A stretch of DNA of 43,476 bases from Kutzneria sp. 744 (lineage in GTDB: Bacteria > Actinomycetota > Actinomycetes > Mycobacteriales > Pseudonocardiaceae): the NCBI RefSeq assembly GCF_000568255.1, contig NZ_KK037166.1, positions 2,580,479 through 2,623,954 on the forward strand, read 5' to 3'. Shown here piece by piece: positions 42,126 to 43,476 of the stretch. Numbering within the stretch: the stretch's first letter is position 1; each line of letters starts with the position of its first letter. Below the pieces are notes generated by a model that was given only the letters and a program-made list of their open reading frames with translations, ran no database searches and had not been told where the DNA came from. The position numbers were made by a program, and so were the translations under genes.

Positions 42126-43476
42126 ATGCCCGCGACCAGGCACCCCCGCCACCGGACATCGGCCACCCCGACCGTCCGCCAACTCCACCCCGACCGGGAC
42201 CAGCTCGCGCCTCCCTCCGCGAGCACCACCCGGCGCGCCGCAGGCCGCCCGCGGCGTCGGCCGCGCATGACGCGAGGCCGGGCGCTGGCGCTGCTGGCGG
42301 TGAGCCTGGTCGTCCTGCTCGGCGGCACGCTCACGGCAGCGGCCACCGCGAGCACTACGGCCGCCGCGGCACCGGCCTCGACGCCCCCGCTGCCCGTGCC
42401 GGGACCGCCGGTGGACACCTGCCCGCCCGGGTCGGCGCTGCCGGTGTGCGCCCTGCCCACCGTCACCGTCACGCCGACGATCACGCTGCCGCTGCCCAGC
42501 GGACTGCCGACCACCACGACGACATCGTGCGTCGGGCTGCAATGTCTGCCGGCGTCCTCGACTGAACCGACGCTGCCCTCACCGGGCGGGGACAGCCAAC
42601 AATCCCAGTGCAGCGTCTGGGACCCGAGCACGTGGGGCCTGTGCGTCAACACCATGCTGACCGGCTTCTTCCGCCCGGTGGTCGCCGACGCGCTCAACCC
42701 GCTGTTGGATCTGCTCGCCCACACGCTGCTAGCCACACCGACACCGGACTCGATCCCCGGCCTGACCGATCTGTGGAACTCCTCCTGGCAGATCATGCTC
42801 GCCTGCTACAGCCTGATCGTGCTGATCGCCGGCGTGCTGGTGATGGCCTACGAGACGCTGCAGACCCGGTACACGATCAAAGAGATCGCCCCGCGGCTGG
42901 CCGTCGGAATGATCGCCGGCGCGCTGAGCATGGTCGTGGGGACCCAGGCCATCGCGCTGGCCAACGCGCTCACGTCGGCGGTGATGGGGGGCGGGGTCGA
43001 CGCGGACCGCGCCGCCGCCGCGCTGAAGAACAGCTACCTCGCGTCGCTGGCCAGCGACGGCTTCTTCGACCTCGTGCTGGACGTCGCGCTCATCGGCGGC
43101 GTCGTCGCCGTGCTGGTGACCTACGTGGTCCGCGTCGCGCTGACGATCGGGTTGCTCGCCGGGGCCCCGCTGATGTTGATGGGCCATGGGCTGCCGCAGA
43201 CCGAGGGCATCGCCTACACGTGGTGGAAGCTGTTCGGCGGATGCCTGGCGATCCAGATCGGACAGTCGCTGGCGTTCATCGTCGCGGTGCGCTTGATGCT
43301 CTCGCCGGGCTCCACCCCGCTCTTGCCGAACACCGGACAGCTGACCAACCTGCTGGTCGGCCTGGCGGTCATGTTCATCTTGTTCAAGATCCCGTTCTGG
43401 ATCCTGGGCGCCGCCCGCGGCGGCGGCGGCCGGTCGCTGGTCGGCTCGTTGATGCGCGGGTTCCTCGCGTACAAGA
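42126..43476 (+). CDS. VirB6/TrbL-like type IV secretion membrane protein (3' end outside window)
   Basis: The frame from ATG 42126 stays open to the last base, giving 450 residues so far. A basic N-terminus leads to a signal helix (ALALLAVSLVVLLGGTLTAA), a Pro/Thr-rich extracellular linker with paired Cys (DTCPPGSALPVCALP, SCVGLQCLP) and CSVWDPSTWGLCVNTMLTGF. Multiple spans follow: IMLACYSLIVLIAGVLVMAY, LAVGMIAGALSMVVGTQAIA, LVLDVALIGGVVAVLVTYVV, IQIGQSLAFIVAVRLML and LLVGLAVMFILFKIPFWILG. This matches TrbL/VirB6 channel proteins of T4SS-type actinobacterial ICEs. It is translationally close-coupled to the pilin gene. Confidence 0.82.
   Translation, partial: MPATRHPRHRTSATPTVRQLHPDRDQLAPPSASTTRRAAGRPRRRPRMTRGRALALLAVSLVVLLGGTLTAAATASTTAAAAPASTPPLPVPGPPVDTCPPGSALPVCALPTVTVTPTITLPLPSGLPTTTTTSCVGLQCLPASSTEPTLPSPGGDSQQSQCSVWDPSTWGLCVNTMLTGFFRPVVADALNPLLDLLAHTLLATPTPDSIPGLTDLWNSSWQIMLACYSLIVLIAGVLVMAYETLQTRYTIKEIAPRLAVGMIAGALSMVVGTQAIALANALTSAVMGGGVDADRAAAALKNSYLASLASDGFFDLVLDVALIGGVVAVLVTYVVRVALTIGLLAGAPLMLMGHGLPQTEGIAYTWWKLFGGCLAIQIGQSLAFIVAVRLMLSPGSTPLLPNTGQLTNLLVGLAVMFILFKIPFWILGAARGGGGRSLVGSLMRGFLAYK

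Larger units (their letters stand above)
34458..43476. mobile_element. Integrative and conjugative element, left part (runs off the window)
   Basis: It begins at the 3' end of tRNA-Val(CAC) with a tyrosine integrase gene pointing toward the tRNA. A leftward operon of recombination and DNA-methylation genes ends in that integrase. A control region with repeats (40294-40502) separates it from a rightward operon with a VirB2-like pilin and a VirB6/TrbL-like channel protein. This points to a type IV secretion conjugation machine, not the FtsK/TraB-type transfer of classical actinomycete AICEs. The right attachment site and relaxase are outside the window. Confidence 0.8.

Overview
The window is high-GC DNA from an actinomycete. 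An SsgA-family protein, an ECF sigma/RskA-type anti-sigma pair, many TetR/GntR regulators and frequent GTG starts fit a filamentous genus. I would guess Pseudonocardiales, but no rRNA is present to confirm it. Several genes carry single frameshifts, so part of the window is either decaying accessory DNA or carries indel errors.

Layout. 1-2150: tail of a TetR regulator, a GNAT acetyltransferase and a lipoprotein with an HNH-like motif. 2159-5458: an IS630-like element whose transposase gene is split by an antisense group II intron with its own reverse transcriptase/maturase. 5462-10300: a graveyard holding a dnaE2 remnant, an inverted IS630 fragment, a GH27 alpha-galactosidase pseudogene, and IS3, GntR and other fragments, with one intact secreted phosphoesterase. 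10307-12967: a membrane protein/GntR operon broken by an IS256-like element with an 8-bp target duplication. 13000-20700: a decayed condensation-domain gene, a divergent SDR/TetR pair with repeated operators, a TetR/quinone oxidoreductase pair, a repeat-helix protein and another TetR. 20700-22490: a universal stress protein and a frameshifted VIT/CCC1 transporter.

23100-29340 is a sulfur (persulfide) stress locus. It has a CstR-type repressor without the copper-site His, a CstB-like persulfide dioxygenase-rhodanese fusion, a class V PLP enzyme, a sulfite-exporter (TauE) stub, a decayed carboxymuconolactone decarboxylase, a broken nagA, a 54-residue Cys-rich protein and a small cation transporter. 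Four copies of a TACCC-N4-GGGTA-type operator sit at its promoters, so it looks like one regulon.

29426-30696 is an IS3-family element. 30700-34460 is a stable core segment: tRNA-Val(GAC), tRNA-Cys and tRNA-Gly on the minus strand, an SsgA-like gene, sigma/anti-sigma, a PGPGW membrane protein gene split by a 394-bp low-GC insertion, then tRNA-Val(CAC) on the plus strand.

34458 to the window end is the left part of an integrative and conjugative element next to tRNA-Val(CAC). A leftward, translationally coupled operon carries a degenerate and an intact DNA methyltransferase, a truncated cytosine methyltransferase, a recombinase-domain protein without its catalytic domain, a helix-turn-helix excisionase-like protein and a tyrosine integrase. 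It diverges at a repeat-rich control region (40294-40502) from a rightward operon with an unknown protein, a VirB2-like pilin and a VirB6/TrbL-like membrane protein, which points to a type IV secretion conjugation system. A fossil of a related integrase lies at the identical distance from tRNA-Val(GAC).
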